From positions 10,038,138 to 10,102,137 of the forward strand of contig CM030932.1 in the NCBI GenBank assembly GCA_018136815.1: DNA of 64,000 nucleotides, in the 5' to 3' direction. Source of the stretch: Isochrysis galbana. Taxonomy: Eukaryota > Haptophyta > Isochrysidales > Isochrysidaceae. The position numbers and the translations under genes were made by a program. Position 1 is the stretch's first letter, and the number at the start of each line of letters is the position of its first letter. A model generated the notes under the pieces. That model was not told the origin of the DNA, ran no database searches, and worked only from the letters and a program-made list of their open reading frames with translations. Positions 9,731 to 17,242 of this stretch are shown piece after piece.

Positions 9731-10991
9731 GGAACAGACAGAGCGACGCTTGCTTTGCAGTGGAAGGAAGAGGGGACAGTTCAGGGGAGGGAGGGAGAGC
9801 GGGAGGGACGGAGAGGAGGGAGGGAGAGCGGGAGGGAGGGAGGGAGAGCGGGAGGGCGGGAGGGAGAGCAGAGCGGAGAGCGGAGCGGAGAGCGGAGCGG
9901 AGAGGGAAGCGGCGCGGCGCGGAGGGAGGGAGGGGAAGAGAAGCGCCCTCTCTGTGCAAACAACTGCCCAACTCCGACCGCCCCCCCCCCCCCATTCTCA
10001 ACTGCCCAACTCCGACCGCCCCCCCCCCCCCTCTCACCCCCAACTGCCCAACTGCTCTGGATACATACAAGTGCCCTTCGTGCTACCTTCTTCCTCTGGA
10101 TCTAACTTCCCAACTGCCCGTGCACATACTGACTGCCCCTGCATCCACACACCTGCCCAAGTCTCAGCAAGATTGTCTTGCCGAGTACAAAAAAGAATAC
10201 TCTTTGCTGGTGTGGAGAGCTCTCATACGCAACGTGAACCGGTCTGAAAATATGGTGAGGAGGAGGGGAAGAGGGGTGTGTGGACACAGCACGGCGAATG
10301 GTTGAAGCATCTCCTATTCCACTGTACACGATTCGTGTGATCGAGGTCCTAATCGTGACGTTGACATTCTCATACTTGATGAACAACGTCCATAGACGAC
10401 CATGGGCCTTCTTTGCTCGGTCGTATAATAACGTCCTTCCAGTCAAGGTCTCCGTTGGCAGTGAGCCATGTGTCTTCTTGCTAAGTCATCAATATCAGCA
10501 CATTGATGTCTTCCTAGGTGCGAAGCTGACGAGCCATTGGTTTGATGCGACCCATCGACGTACTACGATGCTGATGGCGGACAGGGTTCATAATCATATG
10601 TTTCGCTCTTTTGTACTGATGTGTAAGACAGATGTCTTGTTCGTCAAGGCACAGGGGGGGACAACAAGGCGTATGCTAAATGCGTATACGGCTGGTCATA
10701 ACGTCGCCATGTACCTCTATCCCAATACGGTTGGGTCAGGTGCTTATCACCTTGTCCGTTCCACGGATGGGCCTGTCTTCTTCGTTAAAATACGCAGTGA
10801 GGCGACTGAATGCCATCATGATGAGTCCATCAGTTGTGTACGTAAGACATTTGGTCACTCCTTTCGAATAACCCATGAGCTAATGAGTCACTCACTACTA
10901 GATGCTGCACGTCACAGCAGAAAGAAGCCAAAGTCATGGATGAATGACTGTCTCATCGAGTTATATTCCTCACCACCACCAGACGTTTCTC
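9348..10991 (+). repeat. Inverted repeat arm 1, left copy
   Basis: 1644 bp matching 43397-45041 in reverse complement almost perfectly; the main difference is homopolymer length in the G/C runs near 9985-10035. It carries the 5' 127 codons of the RING gene, the divergent promoter region, and almost the whole acyltransferase-like gene. Coordinates of paired bases sum to about 54388-54389. The inner edge falls in a perfect hairpin at 10968-11018. Confidence 0.9.
9960..10160. promoter_or_regulatory. Divergent intergenic region rich in CAACTGCCC
   Basis: Between the start of the RING gene (9730, minus) and the acyltransferase-like gene (10298, plus), CAACTGCCC or close variants occur repeatedly (about 9962, 9999, 10045 and 10107). 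CAACTG is the reverse complement of CAGTTG and fits the YAAC(T/G)G site of MYB R2R3 domains. The region also has A/G-rich GGGAGGGAGAGC repeats at about 9785-9950. A regulatory role is inference. Confidence 0.35.
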
Positions 10992-11086
10992 ACCACCCAA
11001 CGTCTGGTGGTGGTGAGGCTCGTGATACTCCTTCGGCTCGTGCACTTGAGGGGATTCTACCACCACCACCCACCATGTCCCTATAA
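10298..11086 (+). CDS. Membrane-anchored protein distantly resembling LPLAT/PlsC acyltransferases
   Basis: First ATG at 10298 gives 262 residues. A signal anchor (VIEVLIVTLTFSYLMNN) is followed by a domain whose layout recalls lysophospholipid acyltransferases. HQYQHIDVF lies where NHxxxxD is expected, a helical stretch ends DVLFVKAQ, and MYLYPNT lies where FPEGT is expected, with GPVFFVKI following. The spacing H-x5-D and the missing EGT mean the catalytic motifs are not canonical, so activity is uncertain. The last 30 codons lie outside the inverted repeat, so the other copy (43002-44090) ends differently. A short conserved phrase (TAAAACCCGTAACGAAACAC) follows the stop. Confidence 0.5.
   Translation: MVEASPIPLYTIRVIEVLIVTLTFSYLMNNVHRRPWAFFARSYNNVLPVKVSVGSEPCVFLLSHQYQHIDVFLGAKLTSHWFDATHRRTTMLMADRVHNHMFRSFVLMCKTDVLFVKAQGGTTRRMLNAYTAGHNVAMYLYPNTVGSGAYHLVRSTDGPVFFVKIRSEATECHHDESISCVRKTFGHSFRITHELMSHSLLDAARHSRKKPKSWMNDCLIELYSSPPPDVSHHPTSGGGEARDTPSARALEGILPPPPTMSL
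10968..11018. repeat. Perfect 19-bp hairpin at the inner edge of IR arm 1
   Basis: CCTCACCACCACCAGACGT (10968-10986) is exactly inverted at 11000-11018 with a 13-nt loop. The inverted repeat ends inside the loop (10991). In the right copy only one stem arm remains (43401-43419). The hairpin lies inside the coding end of the acyltransferase-like gene. Confidence 0.9.
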
Positions 11087-11159
11087 AACCCGTAACGAAA
11101 CACACACAAAACACACATGGACATACACGCTACGAGCATGCGCCTCCCACGTCAGCGAA

Positions 11160-12870
11160 TCCTCTGGAGTGAAGGTGTGCGCCGTCAGCCAATCCTCTTG
11201 AGTGGGTTATGCGTCTCCCATGGTGGTTGGTAGAGTCCTCGAAAGTGTGCACTTCGTAAATGCACACCACCGCGTGCGCCTCCCACGTCAGGAGAATCCT
11301 TCCGGTGGGGAAGGTTGTCGCGCTTGGTCAGTGGCTGCGCTCCTCCCACGTCAGGAGAATCCTTTGGGGTGTGGAGGGTTGACGCGCTTGGTCAGTGGCT
11401 GTGCTCCTCCCACGTCAGGAGAATCCTTTTGGGTGGGGAGGGAGGTTGTCGCGCTTGGTCAGTGGCTGTGCTCCTCCCACGTCAGGAGAATCCTTTTGGG
11501 TGGAGAGGGTTGCGCTTTGGGGTTGGTCTGCTAGAGTCTTCTCAAGTGTGCACTTCGTAAATGCACACCACCGCGTGCGCCTCCCACGTCAGGAGAATCC
11601 TTTGGGTGGGGAGGGTTGACGCGCTTGGTCAGTGGCTGTGCTCCTCCCACGTCAGGAGAATCCTTTTGGGTGGGGAGGGAGGTTGTCGCGCTTGGTCAGT
11701 GGCTGTGCTCCTCCCACGTCAGGGGAATCCTTTTGGGTGGGGAGGGAGGTTGTCGCGCTTGGTCAGTGGCTGTGCTCCTCCCACGTCAGGAGAATCCTTT
11801 TGGGTGGGGAGGGAGGTTGTCGCGCTTGGTCAGTGGCTGTGCTCCTCCCACGTCAGGAGAATCCTTTTGGGTGGGGAGGGAGGTTGTCGCGCTTGGTCAG
11901 TGGCTGTGCTCCTCCCACGTCAGGAGAATCCTTTTGGGTGGGGAGGGAGGTTGTCGCGCTTGGTCAGTGGCTGTGCTCCTCCCACGTCAGGAGAATCCTT
12001 TTGGGTGGGGAGGGAGGTTGTCGCGCTTGGTCAGTGGCTGTGCTCCTTCCACGTCAGGAGAATCCTTTTGGGTGGGGAGGGAGGTTGTCGCGCTTGGTCA
12101 GTGGCTGTGCTCCTCCCACGTCAGGAGAATCCTTTTGGGTGGGGAGGTTTGCGCTTTGGGGTTGGTCTGCTAGAGTCTTCTCAAGTGTGCACTTCGTAAA
12201 TGCACACCACCGCGTGCGCCTCCCGCGTCAGGAGAATCCTTTGGGTGGGGAGGGTTGACGCGCTTTGGTCAGTGGCTGTGCTCCTCCCACGTCAGGAGAA
12301 TCCTTTTGGGTGGGGAGGTTTGCGCTTTGGGGTTGGTCTGCTAGAGTTTTCTCAAGTGTGCACTTCGTAAATGCACACCACCGCGTGCGCCTTCCGCGTC
12401 AGGAGAATCCTTTGGGTCGGGAGGGTTGACACGCTTGGTCAGTGGCTGTGCTCCTCCCACGTCAGGAGAATCCTTTTGGGTGGGGAGGTTTGCGCTTTGG
12501 GGTTGGTCTGCTAGAGTCTTCTCAAGTGTGCACTTCGTAAATGCACACCACCGCGTGCGCCTCCCGCGTCAGGAGAATCCTTTGGGTGGGGAGGGTTGAC
12601 GCGCTTTGGTCAGTGGCTGTGCTCCTCCCACGTCAGGAGAATCCTTTTGGGTGGGGAGGTTTGCGCTTTGGGGTTGGTCTGCTAGAGTTTTCTCAAGTGT
12701 GCACTTCGTAAATGCACACCACCGCGTGCGCCTTCCGCGTCAGGAGAATCCTTTGGGTCGGGAGGGTTGACACGCTTGGTCAGTGGCTGTGCTCCTCCCA
12801 CGTCAGGAGAATCCTTTTGGGTGGGGAGGTTTGCGCTTTGGGGTTGGTCTGCTAGAGTCTTCTCAAGTGT
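11160..12870 (+). repeat. Tandem array of about 66-110-bp units, left copy
   Basis: About 21 copies of a core reading CCCACGTCAGGAGAATCCTT. They are organised as 66-bp units (GGTTGTCGCGCTTGGTCAG plus the core), with longer units that add GGTTGGTCTGCTAGAGT and CAAGTGTGCACTTCGTAAA/TGCACACC. The last phrase can fold as GTGTGCA/TGCACAC. Related units in reverse orientation fill 41715-43396. All three plus-strand frames stay open only because the unit is stop-poor; I do not call a protein here. Confidence 0.9.
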
Positions 12871-13818
12871 GCCTCCGGGCTGGAGTGCGAGAATGAGTAC
12901 TGCCAAGTGCCGTGTGGCGCCGAGGGTGAGATGTGTGGTGGTTCCGCGCGAGACTGCTGCGTGGAGGGCCAGTGTGTCGAAGGTTCGTGCAGGGTGTGCA
13001 ACACGCTCTACGAATCGTGCATCGACTCTGGCTGCTGTGATATGGGCGAGTGTATCAATGGCCAGTGCAAATATCCGTGTGCCGATGTGGGAGAGGATTG
13101 CACACACTCCGACTGCTGTGACACGACGAAGCATGTGTGTTCAAGGGTCACGGGCGGATGGAGCACGTGCCAGTGGAAGTGTGGCAATCCGGGTGAGTCG
13201 TGCGCCGAGAGTAATTGCTGTCTTGAGGGGACGTGTGTGGATGGTCTCTGTGAGGTGGTCTGTAGCGCGGAGGGCTCGTCGTGTGCACACTCGCAGTGCT
13301 GTGCCGACCCCACCAACATCTGCAAAAATGGGAGATGTACCAAGGCGTCCTGTGGTACCCATGTCGGTGCGTCCTGTGAGCAGAGTCAGTGCTGCGCGGC
13401 AGCAGGGATGGGGTTGGAGTGCATCAACAATGTGTGCCAGGCATGCACAGCCAACGCATCGATCTGCTCTTCCTCCGACGAGTGCTGTGGTGACAACAAG
13501 TGCCTTCGAGCCTACCCTCATCAATACATGTACAATGACAATGTTTCGGAAGGCGACTACGTCTGCCGTCCCCAGGCTAAACTCAATGACCCAACCATCG
13601 AGGAGGCGTCATTAGTAGGGTACCCCTGGTGGTGCGGTACCTACACAAACTATCATCATTCCAATGAACCAAACGAGGCGGTTCGGGAGCAATGTGAGGG
13701 GAAACTAGCACGTACTCAAGACTGCCTCGTCAGATGCGCCTACGGGCCCGCCCAGCGCCACCCGAATCACGCGTTGATTGGCAAGTGGATGTGTCAGAAC
13801 AGTACCGAGTGTATCTAA
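12856..13818 (+). CDS. Cys-rich multi-knottin-like protein, 5' end cut by the array
   Basis: The open frame begins just inside the repeat array (stop at 12853, no ATG) and codes for about 320 residues. Roughly seven modules follow the pattern C-x6-C-x(4-6)-CC-x(4-6)-C-x(3-6)-C, for example GESCAESNCCLEGTCVDGLC, which is the spacing of inhibitor-cystine-knot folds. A final 90-residue Cys/Trp/Tyr-rich domain follows (YPWWCGTYTNY, WMCQNSTECI). It is probably secreted and disulphide-bonded. Coding sequence begins exactly where array sequence stops (about 12871), so the signal peptide and N-terminus are lost or lie in an upstream exon. Role unknown; knottin folds serve many functions and none is implied here. 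Confidence 0.6.
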   Translation, partial: SLLKCASGLECENEYCQVPCGAEGEMCGGSARDCCVEGQCVEGSCRVCNTLYESCIDSGCCDMGECINGQCKYPCADVGEDCTHSDCCDTTKHVCSRVTGGWSTCQWKCGNPGESCAESNCCLEGTCVDGLCEVVCSAEGSSCAHSQCCADPTNICKNGRCTKASCGTHVGASCEQSQCCAAAGMGLECINNVCQACTANASICSSSDECCGDNKCLRAYPHQYMYNDNVSEGDYVCRPQAKLNDPTIEEASLVGYPWWCGTYTNYHHSNEPNEAVREQCEGKLARTQDCLVRCAYGPAQRHPNHALIGKWMCQNSTECI

Positions 13819-13929
13819 CACGTCACGAGAATCCTCCTGGCGGGGAGGGTTTGCGCTTTGGGAGTGGTGTGCGCCTTTTTACGTGCGAGAGTGCACAACA
13901 TGGTTCTGTGGGGCTCCGTCTGCTTTGTG

Positions 13930-14060
13930 GCACTGAGGAGTACTCGTCGAGCAGTGCGCGGATCACCTTTTGTTTTTGGAAGGTATCGCCAAACGACCCA
14001 ACGAGGACAATGGTGTGTTCCTTGTCGGATCTTGGGTTCGTTCCTTGGGGAAGTGCACTT
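13930..14060 (+). repeat. Dispersed module B, copy 1
   Basis: CGTCGAGCAGTGCGCGGATCA, a TTTT-rich stretch, GGAAGGTATCGCCAAACGAC and an end near TTGGGTTCG. It aligns with 50430-50560 (+), 23218-23390 (-) and 37545-37605 (+). A piece of module C (CTGCTTTGTGGCACTGAGGA) directly precedes it at about 13919. Confidence 0.55.
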
Positions 14061-14198
14061 CTGTGGTAGGAGGATCATGAGATGTGGTGTGTGCCGTGGT
14101 GTGTGTGCCTCCGACGGGGAGCAAGCAAGTGTTCATTGCCCCATCTTGACGCGTTATCGAATAGATTTTTCAGTCGATAGGAGAAAGAAGCCGAATGA

Positions 14199-16148
14199 AT
14201 GAAAGGGGTCCCGAAAATGGTAGTGGTCGAATTGGTTGCAGAGCATCTGTTTCTACTGAAGAAGTTGTATGAAGGAGTTTGCCCTTCGGGTAATAATGTT
14301 CAGACAGATTACCAACTCTTTCGTGACCACCACTCACAAGAAGTCAACAATCTTGCTGATTCCCTCCATAAGTCGCTTGAAATTGAACAACGATGGCTCC
14401 GACCACCGCCTGCACCGCCTGCACCGCCTGCACCGCCTGCACCGCCTGCACCGCCTCCTGGGGGACCGAGCGTACCAGCACAGTTCATGAAAGAGATGCA
14501 CATGCTGCATGCCATTGGCTCCGATAAGTACACACCATTGATGATTGCTGCCTACTTGGGCCATTCCAACTGCGTCGCAACGCTCCTTCGATTTGCTCAA
14601 TTGGGGTACATGCACATGAAGAGTACGCTCTGGGGGAAGACCGCCTTGACACTCGCAGTCGAGCGTGGTCATCTTTCATGTGTCAAACACCTTGCGGCAC
14701 AATGGAACGCTCCATTGGATCAAATCGACAATATGAAGAACACGCCATTAATGTATGCCTGCCTACGTGGCGATGTGGAGGCGGTTGATCTGTTGCAGCA
14801 TTACGGAGCGACCATCGACAGGAAGACGGCCTGTCAATGCCTCAACAATTCGATGAGCCAGCGTACGGCTCATCTACATGACATCTCCAAGCTACTACGG
14901 GTGCAGTGGACTCCACCCACTTTTGTGTATGACATCGGATCCGAGTACGATCGAGGCTTCATACAAGGGCATATGAGCGGGTTCTCGGCAGGCTACTCAC
15001 AAGGCTACACACAACGAGCCCAACCACAACAATTGGAGGAAGACGACGAGCAAGGGCGTCCTCAAGGTCTCGAGCAAGCGCACCAAGAAGGGCGTCTTGA
15101 AGGTCTTGAGGAAGGGCGCCAAGAAGGGCGCCAAGAAGGACTCGAGCAAGGCCGTCCTCAAGGTCTAGAGCAAGGGCGCCAAGAAGGGCTCGAGCAAGGG
15201 CGCCAAGAAGGTCTTGAGGAAGGGCGCAAAGAAGGTCTCGAGCAAGGGCGTCAAGAAGGGATCGTGCAAGGGCGCCAAGAAGGGCTCGAGCAAGGACGCC
15301 AAGAAGGTTTTGAGGAAGGGCGCAAAGAAGGTCTTGAGGAAGGGCGCAAAGAAGGTCTCGAGCAAGGGCGCCAAGAAGGACTCGAGCAAGGGCGCCAAGA
15401 AGGGATCGAGCAAGGCCGTCTTCTAGGTCTCGAGCAAGGGCGCCAAGAAGGGATCGAGCAAGGGCGCCAAGAAGGGATCGAGCAAGGGCGCCAAGAAGGG
15501 ATCGAGCAAGGGCGCCAAGAAGGGATCGAGCAAGGCCGTCTTCTAGGACTCGAGCAAGGGCAACAAGAAGGACGCCAAGAAGGACTCGAGCAAGGCCGCC
15601 AAGAAGGACTCGAGCAAGCGCGCCAAGAAGGACTCGAGCAAGAGCCCCAAGAAGGACTCGAGCAAGGGCCCCAAGAAGGACTCGAGCAAGAGCCCCAAGA
15701 AGGACTCGAGCAAGGCCGACTCGAAGCACAAGCAGAAGTCACTCTAGAAACTCTACGTACTATGCAACCATATCCAAAAGAGTATCTCTGTTGGTCTCAC
15801 ATTCTACAAGAGATCAATCGACGGGATGCCCTTCTGTCCCAAACACCAGCAGGTCATGCTCGTACACAGATGATACAACACCTTGATCGTACAGTTGCGC
15901 AGACCATTCTTGCCATGTGGGACTCTTGGAAGACCACCAAGGCCAAGAGCTGGGAGAAGCTTCATCTCGCGGACTACACAAAGTATTCTAGGGCACAGGT
16001 ACAACAGAGCTTTCACCATTGTGATGGTATCATCAACGACACGAGACTCCTATCGATGGAATGCAAAAAGCAGATCCGGATGGATCTGATGAATGCCATG
16101 TATGCCGTCATATCCAGGTGTACCAAGAAACGTCGTTGCACGTACTGA
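14199..16148 (+). CDS. Ankyrin protein with long 8-residue EGLEQGRQ repeat domain
   Basis: 649 residues. The N-terminal 70 residues are helical, then a (PPA)n linker. Residues about 100-215 hold three ankyrin repeats (YTPLMIAAYLGHSNCV, KTALTLAVERGHLSCV, NTPLMYACLRGDVEAV). A conserved linker containing GFIQGHMSGFSAGYSQGYTQ follows. Then a 24-nt tandem repeat (15044-15725) encodes about 28 copies of QEGLEQGR-like octapeptides, probably helical. The last 150 residues form a separate alpha-helical domain ending TKKRRCTY. A paralogue at 33620-35795 shares the ankyrin part and octapeptides but lacks this C-terminal domain. A scaffolding role is typical of ankyrin proteins; the partner is unknown. 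Confidence 0.75.
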   Translation: MKGVPKMVVVELVAEHLFLLKKLYEGVCPSGNNVQTDYQLFRDHHSQEVNNLADSLHKSLEIEQRWLRPPPAPPAPPAPPAPPAPPPGGPSVPAQFMKEMHMLHAIGSDKYTPLMIAAYLGHSNCVATLLRFAQLGYMHMKSTLWGKTALTLAVERGHLSCVKHLAAQWNAPLDQIDNMKNTPLMYACLRGDVEAVDLLQHYGATIDRKTACQCLNNSMSQRTAHLHDISKLLRVQWTPPTFVYDIGSEYDRGFIQGHMSGFSAGYSQGYTQRAQPQQLEEDDEQGRPQGLEQAHQEGRLEGLEEGRQEGRQEGLEQGRPQGLEQGRQEGLEQGRQEGLEEGRKEGLEQGRQEGIVQGRQEGLEQGRQEGFEEGRKEGLEEGRKEGLEQGRQEGLEQGRQEGIEQGRLLGLEQGRQEGIEQGRQEGIEQGRQEGIEQGRQEGIEQGRLLGLEQGQQEGRQEGLEQGRQEGLEQARQEGLEQEPQEGLEQGPQEGLEQEPQEGLEQGRLEAQAEVTLETLRTMQPYPKEYLCWSHILQEINRRDALLSQTPAGHARTQMIQHLDRTVAQTILAMWDSWKTTKAKSWEKLHLADYTKYSRAQVQQSFHHCDGIINDTRLLSMECKKQIRMDLMNAMYAVISRCTKKRRCTY

Positions 16149-16290
16149 GAGTGATCGAGGTGTATCAACTGGGGGAGGTCAGTCGAGGGGGAGGGGGGGG
16201 GGGGGGGGGGCGAGTTGGCTGAGATTCGTTTTGATCCTGTCACAAATTATCACCCTCATATACACACCCAGGAAAGAAAAAACCCCTCCA

Positions 16291-16668
16291 ATGAGTGGTG
16301 TGGCCTACCACCTCGGTAGACTGCTTGGAGATGCCATGATGCGCTGTGTGCCCATCGTGCGTTGCTGTGCCATTCCACCCTCCACCAATCATGGGAATAG
16401 ACGACCACCACTGCCGGCACGCTGCCCTCACCTACTCGCCAGATTGGCACCCGAGCTGCCACCTCGTGAACGCAACGAGTTGGAGGCGCAACTGCCTCAA
16501 CTGAAAGAGAGATGGAGCTTGGCCATCACGGGCGACACGCGACACTCCACCCCTCCTCATTCCATGCTGCGTCACTTCCTCGCAGGTGTCACGTGGTTTT
16601 GTGGACTTTGCACTCCTCCACCCGACGAGACACCAAGACACCACAAGAATCGACGCCATTGCTCCTGA
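16291..16668 (+). CDS. Possible protein fragment with helical segment, unknown
   Basis: ATG at 16291 opens 125 residues beginning MSGVAYHLGRLLGDAMM, with a charged helix (PPRERNELEAQLPQLKERW). CTCGCAG/GTGTCACG near 16586 could be an exon border. It overlaps the end of the minus-strand coiled-coil gene by about 100 bp, so at least one boundary is wrong. No family is recognised. Confidence 0.3.
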   Translation: MSGVAYHLGRLLGDAMMRCVPIVRCCAIPPSTNHGNRRPPLPARCPHLLARLAPELPPRERNELEAQLPQLKERWSLAITGDTRHSTPPHSMLRHFLAGVTWFCGLCTPPPDETPRHHKNRRHCS

Positions 16669-17150
16669 CGCGCAACGGTGGAGGCCACTCGTGCTGTGTG
16701 GCGTGCCTTGGTCTCATGAGCGCGTGCGACTTCCTCTTCTGCCCGTGCACGGAGCAAGTGTTCCGAGAGTGTGCGTTGGAAGTCCACGAGCTCATCACAC
16801 AAATCCTCCATCGACGTGAGCGCGACCGTCGCCTCATCCGCCAGTGCTGTCAGTGCTTGTGCGACTCCTCCATCCGCCTCCTCCTCAAGTGAAGCACGGA
16901 CCTCAGCGACAATCCGGAGTATCGCATGCTGATGACGACGAGCCTGCCCTACCAGACAAGTCATCCGACCTTGTGCTTGCTCGCATTCTCGGTGTGCCCG
17001 ATGGAGTCCCTCCACAATCTGCCGAAGACGGACCAACGCGTCACACGCTGCACGATGATCCGATCGGGCACGCTCGACAATCTCAAGAGCTACGGCACGA
17101 GGGTCACGTACACCACGCACATTGCGCACTCTCTCCACAAGCGTCTCCAT
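16572..17150 (-). CDS. Coiled-coil protein, unknown
   Basis: 192 residues, almost entirely Arg/Glu/Ala/Leu-rich heptads (AVALEIVERARSDHRAACDAL, EADGGVAQALTALADEAT). The C-terminus is less regular and hydrophobic (WRRFLWCLG) with a Gly/Ser tail. The regular heptad pattern supports this strand over the antisense frames. It ends 90 bp before satellite arm 2 begins. No homologue is recognised. Confidence 0.5.
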   Translation of the reverse strand: METLVERVRNVRGVRDPRAVALEIVERARSDHRAACDALVRLRQIVEGLHRAHRECEQAQGRMTCLVGQARRHQHAILRIVAEVRASLEEEADGGVAQALTALADEATVALTSMEDLCDELVDFQRTLSEHLLRARAEEEVARAHETKARHTARVASTVARQEQWRRFLWCLGVSSGGGVQSPQNHVTPARK

Positions 17151-17242
17151 TCACACACACACACACCACCTCCAGTCGGTGAACCGGTAATCTGATTTGG
17201 GACCTCTGTGCGGATGGATGGATTGCTCTCACAAAACTCTCT

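Noticed and set aside
10298-11086. Firm assignment as a PlsC acyltransferase
   Set aside because: The HxxxxD spacing and the FPEGT block are not canonical, so only a distant resemblance is stated.
11202-12258. Plus-strand frames (LVSGCAPPTSGESFWVG repeats) in the array
   Set aside because: The repeat unit is open in all plus frames and no non-repeat coding is attached, apart from the separate Cys-rich gene.
11160-12870. CRISPR array
   Set aside because: Units are contiguous near-identical repeats without unique spacers of constant length, the context is eukaryotic and there are no cas genes. The 45.4-kb and 32.3-kb arrays fail the same test.
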